Below are positions 1 to 4,394 of a DNA stretch of 6,188 nt, piece after piece. Source of the DNA: Spirochaetales bacterium (lineage in GTDB: Bacteria > Spirochaetota > Spirochaetia > JAGLYY01); assembly GCA_023131935.1 (NCBI GenBank), contig JAGLYY010000261.1, positions 1 through 6,188 on the forward strand, in the 5' to 3' direction. The notes beneath the pieces are model-generated. The model searched no databases, had not been told where the DNA came from, and was given only the letters and a program-made list of their open reading frames with translations. The position numbers and the translations under genes were made by a program. Within the stretch, counting starts at the first letter, position 1, and every line of letters begins with the position of its first letter.

Positions 1-15
1 AATAAGAAATTTTGC

Positions 16-32
16 CACAGAGGTCACAGAGG
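16..32. repeat. Tandem CACAGAGG direct repeat
   Basis: CACAGAGG occurs at 16-23 and again at 25-32, separated by one T. CCACAGAGG-CACAGAG style strings are recurrent intergenic repeats in several bacterial lineages; I recall this from general familiarity and did not search. It lies next to the stem-loop at 53-128 and may belong to the same element. The repeat is directly visible, while its membership of a family is inferred. Confidence 0.55.
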
Positions 33-52
33 GAGGAATGGAGTGGTGTATT

Positions 53-128
53 GGGGAAGGCTGTAGATTGTTAGGCTGTTAGGCTGCCTACCTAATAGCC
101 TACAGCCTATCCACCTACAGCCTTCCTC
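53..128. repeat. Large imperfect stem-loop (palindromic intergenic repeat)
   Basis: The outer arms GGAAGGCTGTAG (55-66) and CTACAGCCTTCC (115-126) are perfect 12-bp complements. Inside them, TAGGCTGTTAGGCT (72-85 with its leading T) pairs with AGCCTACAGCCTA (97-109) apart from a one-base bulge. The left inner arm is itself a tandem repeat of TGTTAGGC (69-76 and 77-84). The structure lies just after the acylphosphatase stop codon. It could protect the 3' end of the mRNA or be a mobile palindromic unit. It lacks a flanking T-run on the minus strand, so it is not a standard terminator. Confidence 0.7.
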
Positions 129-132
129 TCAG

Positions 133-408
133 CTAAAACGCGATTGAAAAACTGGAATATTTACCTGTCGGTTTTACCGGATTGACCCTGAGATCGGTTA
201 CATAAGCCCCGGGGGGGCCCTTTCGCAGCCAGGCCTTGAAACGCTTTATCTGCTCCGGCTGACCCTCACACAAGACCTCAACTGTACCGTCGGCACAATT
301 TCGTACCCACCCCAGAAGGCCGAGCTGGGCTGCCTTCGTACGGGCTTCATACCGGAAGCAGACCCCCTGGACCCTTCCCTGAACAGTAGCAATGAAAGCT
401 TCTGTCAT
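133..408 (-). CDS. acyP: Acylphosphatase
   Basis: This is a 91-residue acylphosphatase (EC 3.6.1.7), a small cytosolic enzyme that hydrolyses carboxyl-phosphate bonds such as acetyl phosphate, carbamoyl phosphate and aspartyl phosphate. The length is normal for the family. The phosphate-binding loop GRVQGVCFRYEA (residues 11-22) contains the catalytic arginine R19, and the second signature GWVRNCADGTVEV (33-45) contains the catalytic asparagine N37. The C-terminus (YSSFSIAF) matches the usual closing beta strand. A cysteine (C17) sits two residues before R19, where glycine or an aromatic residue is more common. The ATG overlaps the stop of the upstream receiver gene as ATGA. The only Shine-Dalgarno-like sequence (GGAAG) is about 13 nt away, so expression probably depends on translational coupling. 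It is the last gene of the signalling operon. The identification is secure; the physiological substrate is unknown. Confidence 0.95.
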   Translation of the reverse strand: MTEAFIATVQGRVQGVCFRYEARTKAAQLGLLGWVRNCADGTVEVLCEGQPEQIKRFKAWLRKGPPGAYVTDLRVNPVKPTGKYSSFSIAF

Positions 409-752
409 TGCCGCAGCGCTGCTTCCAGCTTATCGGAAAGTTCACTATAATCGAAGGGTTTATAAATAACCGGAAAAGGGATGGAAAATTCGGGCCGGAG
501 GAAGCCGCTGGTAATAAAAACTTTTTGTTCGGGGCAGTATATCTTTAGAAATTTTATCCAGTAATCACCGCCAAAAATATCCATCCGATAATCACTTACA
601 ATGATATCAATATTGTTGTCAAGGAGCTGTTTGATAGCGCCTACTCCATCGGAGGCAACAACCACCCGAAACCCCTTCTTTTGCAGATAATCCCGCAGGG
701 TAAGGCGGATCGCGTCTTCATCCTCCACTATGAGAATTAAAATATCCTTCAT
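405..752 (-). CDS. Stand-alone response regulator receiver domain (CheY-like)
   Basis: This single receiver domain of about 115 residues has no output domain and should be phosphorylated on aspartate by a partner histidine kinase or phosphotransfer protein. Numbering from the upstream ATG at 758, the sequence shows the acidic pair E12-D13, the phospho-acceptor D56 in IIVSDYRMD, the switch serine S84 (after T83) in ITSGF, and the conserved K100 in the KPF motif. All are in family positions. I prefer the second ATG (752) as start: the GGGAG at 763-759 directly abuts the first ATG but is 6 nt from the second. The gene follows the HTH-receiver gene with almost no gap, and its stop overlaps the acylphosphatase start by 4 nt. 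No kinase is encoded in the window, so the partner is unknown. It could act as a CheY- or Spo0F-like relay or on the neighbouring regulator. Confidence 0.9.
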   Translation of the reverse strand: MKDILILIVEDEDAIRLTLRDYLQKKGFRVVVASDGVGAIKQLLDNNIDIIVSDYRMDIFGGDYWIKFLKIYCPEQKVFITSGFLRPEFSIPFPVIYKPFDYSELSDKLEAALRQ

Positions 753-758
753 ATCCAT

Positions 759-763
759 CTCCC
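759..763 (-). promoter_or_regulatory. Ribosome binding site deciding the receiver gene start
   Basis: The minus strand reads TTAGGGAGATGGATATGAAG. GGGAG has zero spacing to the ATG at 758 but 6 nt to the ATG at 752, which makes 752 the likelier initiation codon. Its first base is also the last base of the upstream gene's TAG stop. Confidence 0.6.
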
Positions 764-1359
764 TAACGTATCACTTTTTCAATATGGTTGATCAGGCTCG
801 AAAAGTCGATCGGTTTCGGGAAAAAGGCATCGGCCCCTTCCCGCAATATCCGTTTTTCTGCTTCACCATCGTCAATTCCGCTAATAGATAAAACCGTGGG
901 ATTTCCGAGGCTTTCGTCATTTTTTATTCTCTTGCACAGGACATAGCCGTCAACCCCGGGAAGGTTGATATCCAGCAGGATAACCTTCGGTTTATGCTCC
1001 CCCAAAAGCTTTCCAGCTTCAAAACCGTCAAAAGCCTGATAAATTTTATATCCCTTCATCTGCTTGCCTATGACCTCTTTTAAAAGGTTGTTCAGCTCTT
1101 CATTGTCATCAATGATCAGAATTGTATTGGAAATATCACTTTTTAAAATTGCAAACAACTCATCGGGGACTCTCATGTTTCGACCCTCAAGAAAATTTAC
1201 AAGATCATCCGCGTAAATCCGGTATTGACCCCCAGGAGTCGTAAAAGCACGCAGATGTTTACTTTTAATCCAATTTATCGTCGTTTGATTCACAACTCCG
1301 CAGATGTTTGCTACTTCCAGAGCGGAAAAAATCCTGATTTTCTTTGCTTTTTTACCCAC
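763..1359 (-). CDS. Response regulator with N-terminal MerR/excisionase-like HTH and C-terminal receiver
   Basis: This 198-residue protein has two domains. Residues about 10-58 form a winged helix-turn-helix of the MerR/BldC/excisionase type. The helices fall around SALEVANICGVVNQTTINWI, followed by the family's wing signature TTPGGQYRI (40-48). Residues about 78-198 form a receiver with acidic pair D84-D85, phospho-acceptor D130 in ILLDINLPGVDGY, switch S160 in SISG, and K182 in the FPKP motif. It is probably a phosphorylation-controlled DNA-binding regulator, with the domain order reversed relative to OmpR- or NarL-type proteins. The start is GTG; an AGAGG ribosome site lies 8 nt upstream, and the residues before it are not needed for either domain. 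It is first in an operon with a second receiver and an acylphosphatase, behind a strong promoter at 1395-1422. The target genes and the kinase are not visible. Confidence 0.9.
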   Translation of the reverse strand: MGKKAKKIRIFSALEVANICGVVNQTTINWIKSKHLRAFTTPGGQYRIYADDLVNFLEGRNMRVPDELFAILKSDISNTILIIDDNEELNNLLKEVIGKQMKGYKIYQAFDGFEAGKLLGEHKPKVILLDINLPGVDGYVLCKRIKNDESLGNPTVLSISGIDDGEAEKRILREGADAFFPKPIDFSSLINHIEKVIR

Positions 1360-1394
1360 GCAATGTACCTCTTCTTAGGACGTTAGTCTTGTTT

Positions 1395-1422
1395 ATTGTA
1401 GCAAAAACATCCAAAATGTCAA
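1395..1422 (-). promoter_or_regulatory. Sigma70-type promoter of the HTH-receiver / receiver / acylphosphatase operon
   Basis: On the minus strand a perfect -35 box TTGACA (1422-1417) is followed after 16 bp by TACAAT (1400-1395), which matches the -10 consensus at 5 of 6 positions. Transcription would start near 1388, giving a leader of about 28 nt before the GTG at 1359. The -35 box contains the recX stop codon TGA (1421-1419), so the promoter is embedded in the end of the upstream gene. Confidence 0.7.
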
Positions 1423-2072
1423 TCTGTTTCTTGAGGAATATCCCGAATGTATCGGGATATTTTTGATAGAGGAAATCCCCGGCGCAGGAGTGCCCGCTTC
1501 AGCTTATCAGGACTCATGTCCCTTCTTCTATTCAGTTTTTCCATTGCGCCGAACAGGGCTTCATCCTCGGTCTTATCATCGATTTCCCCGCGAATAACTC
1601 TTTCCGCGATCTGCCGGGATACCCCCGCCCGGAATAAACCCGAAAAGAGCGCGTCGCGTCCTTCAGGGTGTTTTTTCATTCTCAAGCGCAGCCAATTTTC
1701 GGTGAACCGCAAATCATCAATTGCGCCTCTTTCCTCAAGCAGATTTAAAACGGGAGTGATGATCCTGTCAGGAAAGCCCCTCTTCCGCAGCTTCAGGAGC
1801 AGTTGGTAACGGGTATGTTCCCGCAGCCCCAACAGTTCCAGAACTTTCCATCTGCATTTGAGGGAATCTGATTCATCAGCAAGGTTTTCAATGGAATTTT
1901 CATCAACGGTCTGACCAATACGCAACCTGAATGATGTTTCTATTGATACAAAAAAAACGGGACCCCCCGAAAGTTCGATCTTCGCGAACTCTCCAGAGGA
2001 TCCCGGTATAATCCGTTGGACGGTTTGAGTAACTCTATTACCGTTTTGAGAACTGGAATTTTTTTCTGGCAC
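1419..2072 (-). CDS. recX: Regulatory protein RecX
   Basis: RecX binds RecA filaments and limits RecA recombinase and coprotease activity in the cytoplasm. The tail region has the family's repeated three-helix modules: a first around LELLGLREHTRYQLLLKL with KRGF, then the hallmark acidic segment EERGAIDDLRFTENWL, and a last module ending in RRGFPLSKI. The start is uncertain. The frame stays open upstream through the end of rpsI, and there is no ATG, GTG or TTG between the rpsI stop and the conserved core. The nearest ordinary start is the GTG at 2072, which overlaps rpsI by 35 nt and gives 217 residues, within the family range. A TTG at 2084 or an ATT at 2012 are alternatives. No good Shine-Dalgarno sequence is seen, so coupling to rpsI is likely. 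The last codons contain a 10-bp inverted repeat. recA is not nearby. Confidence 0.85.
   Translation of the reverse strand: MPEKNSSSQNGNRVTQTVQRIIPGSSGEFAKIELSGGPVFFVSIETSFRLRIGQTVDENSIENLADESDSLKCRWKVLELLGLREHTRYQLLLKLRKRGFPDRIITPVLNLLEERGAIDDLRFTENWLRLRMKKHPEGRDALFSGLFRAGVSRQIAERVIRGEIDDKTEDEALFGAMEKLNRRRDMSPDKLKRALLRRGFPLSKISRYIRDIPQETD
1437..1461 (+). terminator. Perfect 10-bp inverted repeat with T-run on the plus strand
   Basis: AATATCCCGA (1437-1446) and TCGGGATATT (1452-1461) are perfect complements around the 5-nt loop ATGTA. On the plus strand the hairpin runs into TTTTT (1460-1464), giving the form of an intrinsic terminator. On the minus strand it lies inside the last codons of recX and is followed by CCTCAAG, not a T-run. 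It may stop antisense transcription or stabilise the recX mRNA. The stem has many A-T pairs at its base, so terminator strength is uncertain. Confidence 0.4.
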
Positions 2073-2433
2073 CCGCTTGCCCAAACTTCTTTCGTTCGAC
2101 CATTCTCGCGTCCCGTGTAAGAAAGCCGCTGGCCCGAAGGGATTTAATATTGCTTTCATCGTATGAGGAAAGAGCCCTGGCAAGACCGTGGCGGCAGGCA
2201 CCGGCCTGACCGGAAGGTCCGCCGCCTTTCACATTGATGAGAACATCAAACTTCGTGAGGGTATCGGTTACCGAAAGGGGCTGCTGTAAAATATAAAGCA
2301 GTTCGGGATTCGCGAAAAAATCTTCCGCGGTTTTTCCGTTCACCATAATCCGGCCGGCGCCTTCCCGGAGGAAAACCCGGGCAATTGCTGTCTTACGTCT
2401 GCCGGTCCCAATAGCAAGATTCTTCGTATCCAC
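2038..2433 (-). CDS. rpsI: 30S ribosomal protein S9
   Basis: S9 belongs to the small-subunit head, and its C-terminal tail reaches the P-site tRNA. The 131-residue length is standard. The N-terminal GTGRRKTAIARV motif, the central signature GGGPSGQAGACRHGLARAL and the basic C-terminus ending in SKR are all present. A cysteine replaces the common isoleucine or valine before RHG. The start is GTG, preceded by AGGAG with 7-nt spacing, and it lies 14 nt after the rplM stop. It is the second gene of the conserved L13-S9 operon and is followed by recX with a probable overlap. Expression should follow the rplM promoter. Confidence 0.98.
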   Translation of the reverse strand: MDTKNLAIGTGRRKTAIARVFLREGAGRIMVNGKTAEDFFANPELLYILQQPLSVTDTLTKFDVLINVKGGGPSGQAGACRHGLARALSSYDESNIKSLRASGFLTRDARMVERKKFGQAGARKKFQFSKR

Positions 2434-2447
2434 CTGTTAACTCCTGG

Positions 2448-2873
2448 TTATTCAATAACTTCCGGTTTCTGCGCACCGTGAGGATGCCGTTCGCCGGCAT
2501 ATACTTTAACGTTCTTGAAAAGCTTCCGGCCGAGGGGGCCTTTTGGAAGCATCCCACGGATAGCGCTTTCCAGAGGGAAAGTAGGCTTTCTGCTGATCAT
2601 GCTCTGGAAATTTTCCGATTTAATACCTCCGGGATAACCGGTGTGATGGTAATAAATCTTCTTCTGTTCTTTGCCGCCGGAGACTGCAACTTTCCCGGCG
2701 TTTACGATGATCACGTAATCACCAACCTCCTGATGAGGGGTATATTCCGGCTTGTTCTTTCCGCGTAGAAGGGTCACTGCCTGAACTGCCACCCGACCAA
2801 GTTTCTTGCCATCGGCATCGATCAGGTACCATTTCCTGGCAACTTCCTTAGGTTTCACGAATATCGTTTTCAT
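2448..2873 (-). CDS. rplM: 50S ribosomal protein L13
   Basis: L13 is an early assembly protein of the large subunit and binds 23S rRNA. At 141 residues it is full length. It shows the N-terminal RKWYLIDADGKKLGRVA region, the middle GDYVIIVNAGKVAVSG segment, and the family signature near residues 108-140 (GMLPKGPLGRKLFKNVKVY followed by GERHPHGAQKPE). The ATG has an AAGG about 9 nt upstream. It is the first gene of the rplM-rpsI pair, an arrangement found across bacteria, with recX downstream. The 143-bp space upstream contains its promoter and separates it from the divergent ferredoxin gene. L13 can repress its own operon in some bacteria, but I see no convincing leader structure here. Confidence 0.98.
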   Translation of the reverse strand: MKTIFVKPKEVARKWYLIDADGKKLGRVAVQAVTLLRGKNKPEYTPHQEVGDYVIIVNAGKVAVSGGKEQKKIYYHHTGYPGGIKSENFQSMISRKPTFPLESAIRGMLPKGPLGRKLFKNVKVYAGERHPHGAQKPEVIE

Positions 2874-2933
2874 ACTTCTCTGCCTTCTTCAAGTATCTGT
2901 AATTTCAAATACATCTATCCAGATTGGAGGTGT

Positions 2934-2962
2934 ATATTTCCATTAATAGAGGATATTGTCAA
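2934..2962 (-). promoter_or_regulatory. Probable promoter of the rplM-rpsI-recX operon
   Basis: The minus strand has a perfect TTGACA at 2962-2957. An A/T-rich segment at the right distance could act as the -10 box: AAATAT after 17 bp (2939-2934), although it matches the consensus weakly. A better TATACA match sits 20 bp away, which is too long for normal spacing. The start would fall near 2926, giving a leader of roughly 50 nt before the rplM ATG. Confidence 0.55.
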
Positions 2963-3016
2963 CCCGCCCGACTGATTTGGCGATTCCCGTTTTTATGAGT
3001 ATTTTTCATCTGTACC

Positions 3017-3229
3017 ATGAAGATTTCAATCGATGAAACACAATGTGTAGGATGCGGACTCTGTGAAGAACTTCTCCCGGCTATTTTTAAGATGCATAAC
3101 GAAATTGCCGAGGTAATCAGGCAACCCGGAGGGAAAGAGGAGGGTAAGCAGGTTATCGAAGTATCGGAGGATTGCCCGGCCGAGGCTATTTCCATTGAGG
3201 AGGAGAATGTTATCGACTTTTCCGCCTGA
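3017..3229 (+). CDS. Single-cluster [4Fe-4S] ferredoxin
   Basis: This 70-residue acidic protein is a soluble one-cluster ferredoxin that carries electrons between low-potential redox enzymes. The ligands are C10, C13 and C16 in CVGCGLC, plus C53 in DCPAEAI, with the usual proline after the fourth cysteine. There is no second CxxCxxC motif, so it is the single-cluster type seen in many anaerobes and some thermophiles. The only usable start is the ATG at 3017: an in-frame TGA lies at 2996-2998, and the next ATG would remove the cluster motif. No Shine-Dalgarno sequence precedes it, unlike most neighbours, so the mRNA may be leaderless or nearly so. It is the only plus-strand gene, divergent from rplM, and its last 20 bp overlap the end of the membrane-protein gene. 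Its redox partner is unknown. Confidence 0.93.
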   Translation: MKISIDETQCVGCGLCEELLPAIFKMHNEIAEVIRQPGGKEEGKQVIEVSEDCPAEAISIEEENVIDFSA

Positions 3230-3506
3230 TCATTACAATGAAGCCAATGATAATACAGAGTGTTGGAAAATTGAAAAGAGCTATTTCAGCCGCCGGGACC
3301 TGACCGATTGAATAGAGCTTATCAGGAATAAATCCAAAAACCTCAAAAGTACGGTACATTGTTTCTCCATATCGGAGAATTGTGCCCAGGATGATGAACA
3401 TCCACGCGATGTCACGGGTATGGTTCCAGAGGAAAATAGCAAGAAATGTTGCAAAAGCCCCTACCGACAGCCTGCTTATGATGAGTATCAACTCCGGTGT
3501 TGTCAC
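3210..3506 (-). CDS. Small integral membrane protein of unknown function
   Basis: I do not recognise a named family. The 98-residue protein has three predicted hydrophobic helices at about 6-27, 33-51 and 73-93, and ends in the basic RRKSR. By the positive-inside rule the C-terminus and the short first loop (NHTRD) face the cytoplasm, leaving the 52-72 loop (TFEVFGFIPDKLYSIGQVP) outside. No cysteine motif, enzyme motif or signal peptidase site is seen. The start is GTG with a strong AAGGAGG site 7 nt upstream, and it overlaps the stop of the aminotransferase-like gene as GTGA, so the two are co-translated. The frame and strong ribosome site argue that it is real. The 3' end overlaps the convergent ferredoxin gene. 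Confidence 0.8.
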   Translation of the reverse strand: MTTPELILIISRLSVGAFATFLAIFLWNHTRDIAWMFIILGTILRYGETMYRTFEVFGFIPDKLYSIGQVPAAEIALFNFPTLCIIIGFIVMIRRKSR

Positions 3507-4345
3507 GATCCAGCCTCCTTCAAATAAGATGTAATCTGCCCTGAAAGCCGTTTAAACAAGGCCAATTCCCCGGGGGAGAACTCCCCGGGTATTATAGCGG
3601 GGAGCTCAGGATATGGAGGAAGAATCAAACCCTCTTTCAGAAAGAGGCGGAAAATCTCAGTATAATCACGAAAAACGCCATTGGGAAAAAGATATGGACC
3701 TGTTCGCTTCCATACAGGGCTGTCAAACTGCCGCCAGAGCTCTTCGTTGTAGGTCTCACCGGAACGTGAGTATTCATGCAGATTTCTACAGGCAATCCCG
3801 AGAATCACCGGGCTTATTATCTGACTTTCGGGAACATCTTCGCGAGGGATATTACGAAAGCAGACAGGTTGGATCCCAAAAAAGATTGGCAGAATCGGAA
3901 TAAGCACCTCAGGCAGGGTGTCAGGGACCGGAAGGTAGGGCATCCAGAGGGATAACCCCTTTTCACTTTGATGGTACAACGTACCGTGAAAAAGAGGACC
4001 CTTGAAATAATCCCGGTTCTGGTCCAGACCCACTGCTTTCGCTGCCGCATACGCGGCTGAATATTCATCATGATAAAGGCGAATCTCGGTAAATCCCGGA
4101 AACATCTTACCGAGAATTTTCCTTAGCCGTCCTTCATACACTGAAGGATACCGGGAAGAAAGCCCCTTACCCAGAATGTTCTTCAAAGCCTGGCTGTATC
4201 CCCGGGGCCTGTGGCCGAGAATAGCCCTGCCTCCATCAAGATAAAAATCAAGATACCGGATGCCGGAGGAATCATATACCCGATATCCCCTCGCGCGTCG
4301 AATCTTTGGCAACATTTGAAGACCTGTTTTCCCGTTTCCGCTCAT
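3503..4345 (-). CDS. Degenerate class III aminotransferase-like protein, probably not PLP-dependent
   Basis: The first 105 residues resemble the N-terminus of class III (ornithine / glutamate-1-semialdehyde type) aminotransferases: RARGYRVYDSSGIRYLDF (17-34), ILGHRPRGYSQAL (42-54) and FPGFTEIRLYHDEYSAAYAA (82-101). The last also aligns with the family's NSGTEA helix but has lost those residues. The C-terminal part, around 228-267 (IFRLFLKEGLILPP and FSPGELALFKRL), resembles their small domain. At 280 residues it is about 150 shorter than active enzymes. The large PLP-binding domain is mostly missing: I see no aspartate motif for the pyridine nitrogen and no GK.IGGG lysine. It is therefore probably a binding or structural protein, or has a new activity. 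The ATG follows AAGGA. It lies 49 nt after the helicase gene and overlaps the membrane-protein gene. The open frame without stops argues against a decaying pseudogene. Confidence 0.7.
   Translation of the reverse strand: MSGNGKTGLQMLPKIRRARGYRVYDSSGIRYLDFYLDGGRAILGHRPRGYSQALKNILGKGLSSRYPSVYEGRLRKILGKMFPGFTEIRLYHDEYSAAYAAAKAVGLDQNRDYFKGPLFHGTLYHQSEKGLSLWMPYLPVPDTLPEVLIPILPIFFGIQPVCFRNIPREDVPESQIISPVILGIACRNLHEYSRSGETYNEELWRQFDSPVWKRTGPYLFPNGVFRDYTEIFRLFLKEGLILPPYPELPAIIPGEFSPGELALFKRLSGQITSYLKEAGS
3514..3520 (-). promoter_or_regulatory. Strong ribosome binding site for the small membrane protein
   Basis: AAGGAGG on the minus strand, 7 nt before the GTG at 3506, is the best Shine-Dalgarno match in the window. 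It lies inside the last codons of the aminotransferase-like gene. It fixes the GTG start and suggests the membrane protein is made at a higher level than coupling alone would give. Confidence 0.75.
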
Positions 4346-4394
4346 TCTATCCTTAGTTTCGGCACTTAATATGAGAACTATTCATTTTTCATTC

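Larger units (their letters stand above)
1..132. other. Non-coding region downstream of the acylphosphatase gene
   Basis: No credible reading frame is present. The stretch holds a CACAGAGG direct repeat at its left end and a large imperfect stem-loop in its right half, described separately. Neither is followed by a T-run in the minus-strand direction, so I see no classical intrinsic terminator for the operon that ends at 133. The region looks like a dispersed intergenic repeat, and the window edge may cut it. Confidence 0.6.

Noticed and set aside
413..422. Perfect palindrome GCAGCGCTGC just upstream of the acylphosphatase start
   Set aside because: It is short and lies in codons for Ala-Ala-Leu at the receiver C-terminus; there is no second copy to suggest an operator.
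1447..1809. 120-codon open frame on the plus strand
   Set aside because: It is antisense to recX, which has clear family motifs; the translation is serine- and arginine-rich with no recognisable domain.
2073..2201. N-terminal extension of RecX to the ATG at 2201
   Set aside because: It would overlap rpsI by 164 nt and the added residues have no RecX similarity; it is rpsI read in another frame.
2478..2768. 96-codon open frame on the plus strand
   Set aside because: It is antisense to rplM, whose identity is certain; no ribosome site or domain supports it.
2895..2924. Small inverted repeat ATCTG / CAGAT in the rplM leader, considered as an L13 autoregulatory site
   Set aside because: It has only 5 bp with a 20-nt loop, which is expected by chance.
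2959..3195. 78-codon open frame on the minus strand
   Set aside because: It is antisense to the ferredoxin gene, which has all four cluster cysteines, and it would overlap the rplM promoter.
3568..3589. GC-rich inverted repeat CCCGGGGGAG / CTCCCCGGG
   Set aside because: The loop is only about 2 nt, one arm needs a bulge, there is no T-run, and it encodes a normal Pro-Gly-Glu segment; likely codon-driven.
3613..3903. 96-codon plus-strand frame, with a similar one on the minus strand at 3817-4071
   Set aside because: Both lie within the aminotransferase-like gene, which has the better ribosome site and recognisable homology; neither translation resembles a known protein. A frameshift in the main gene was considered, but the minus-strand alternative frame shows no aminotransferase motif.
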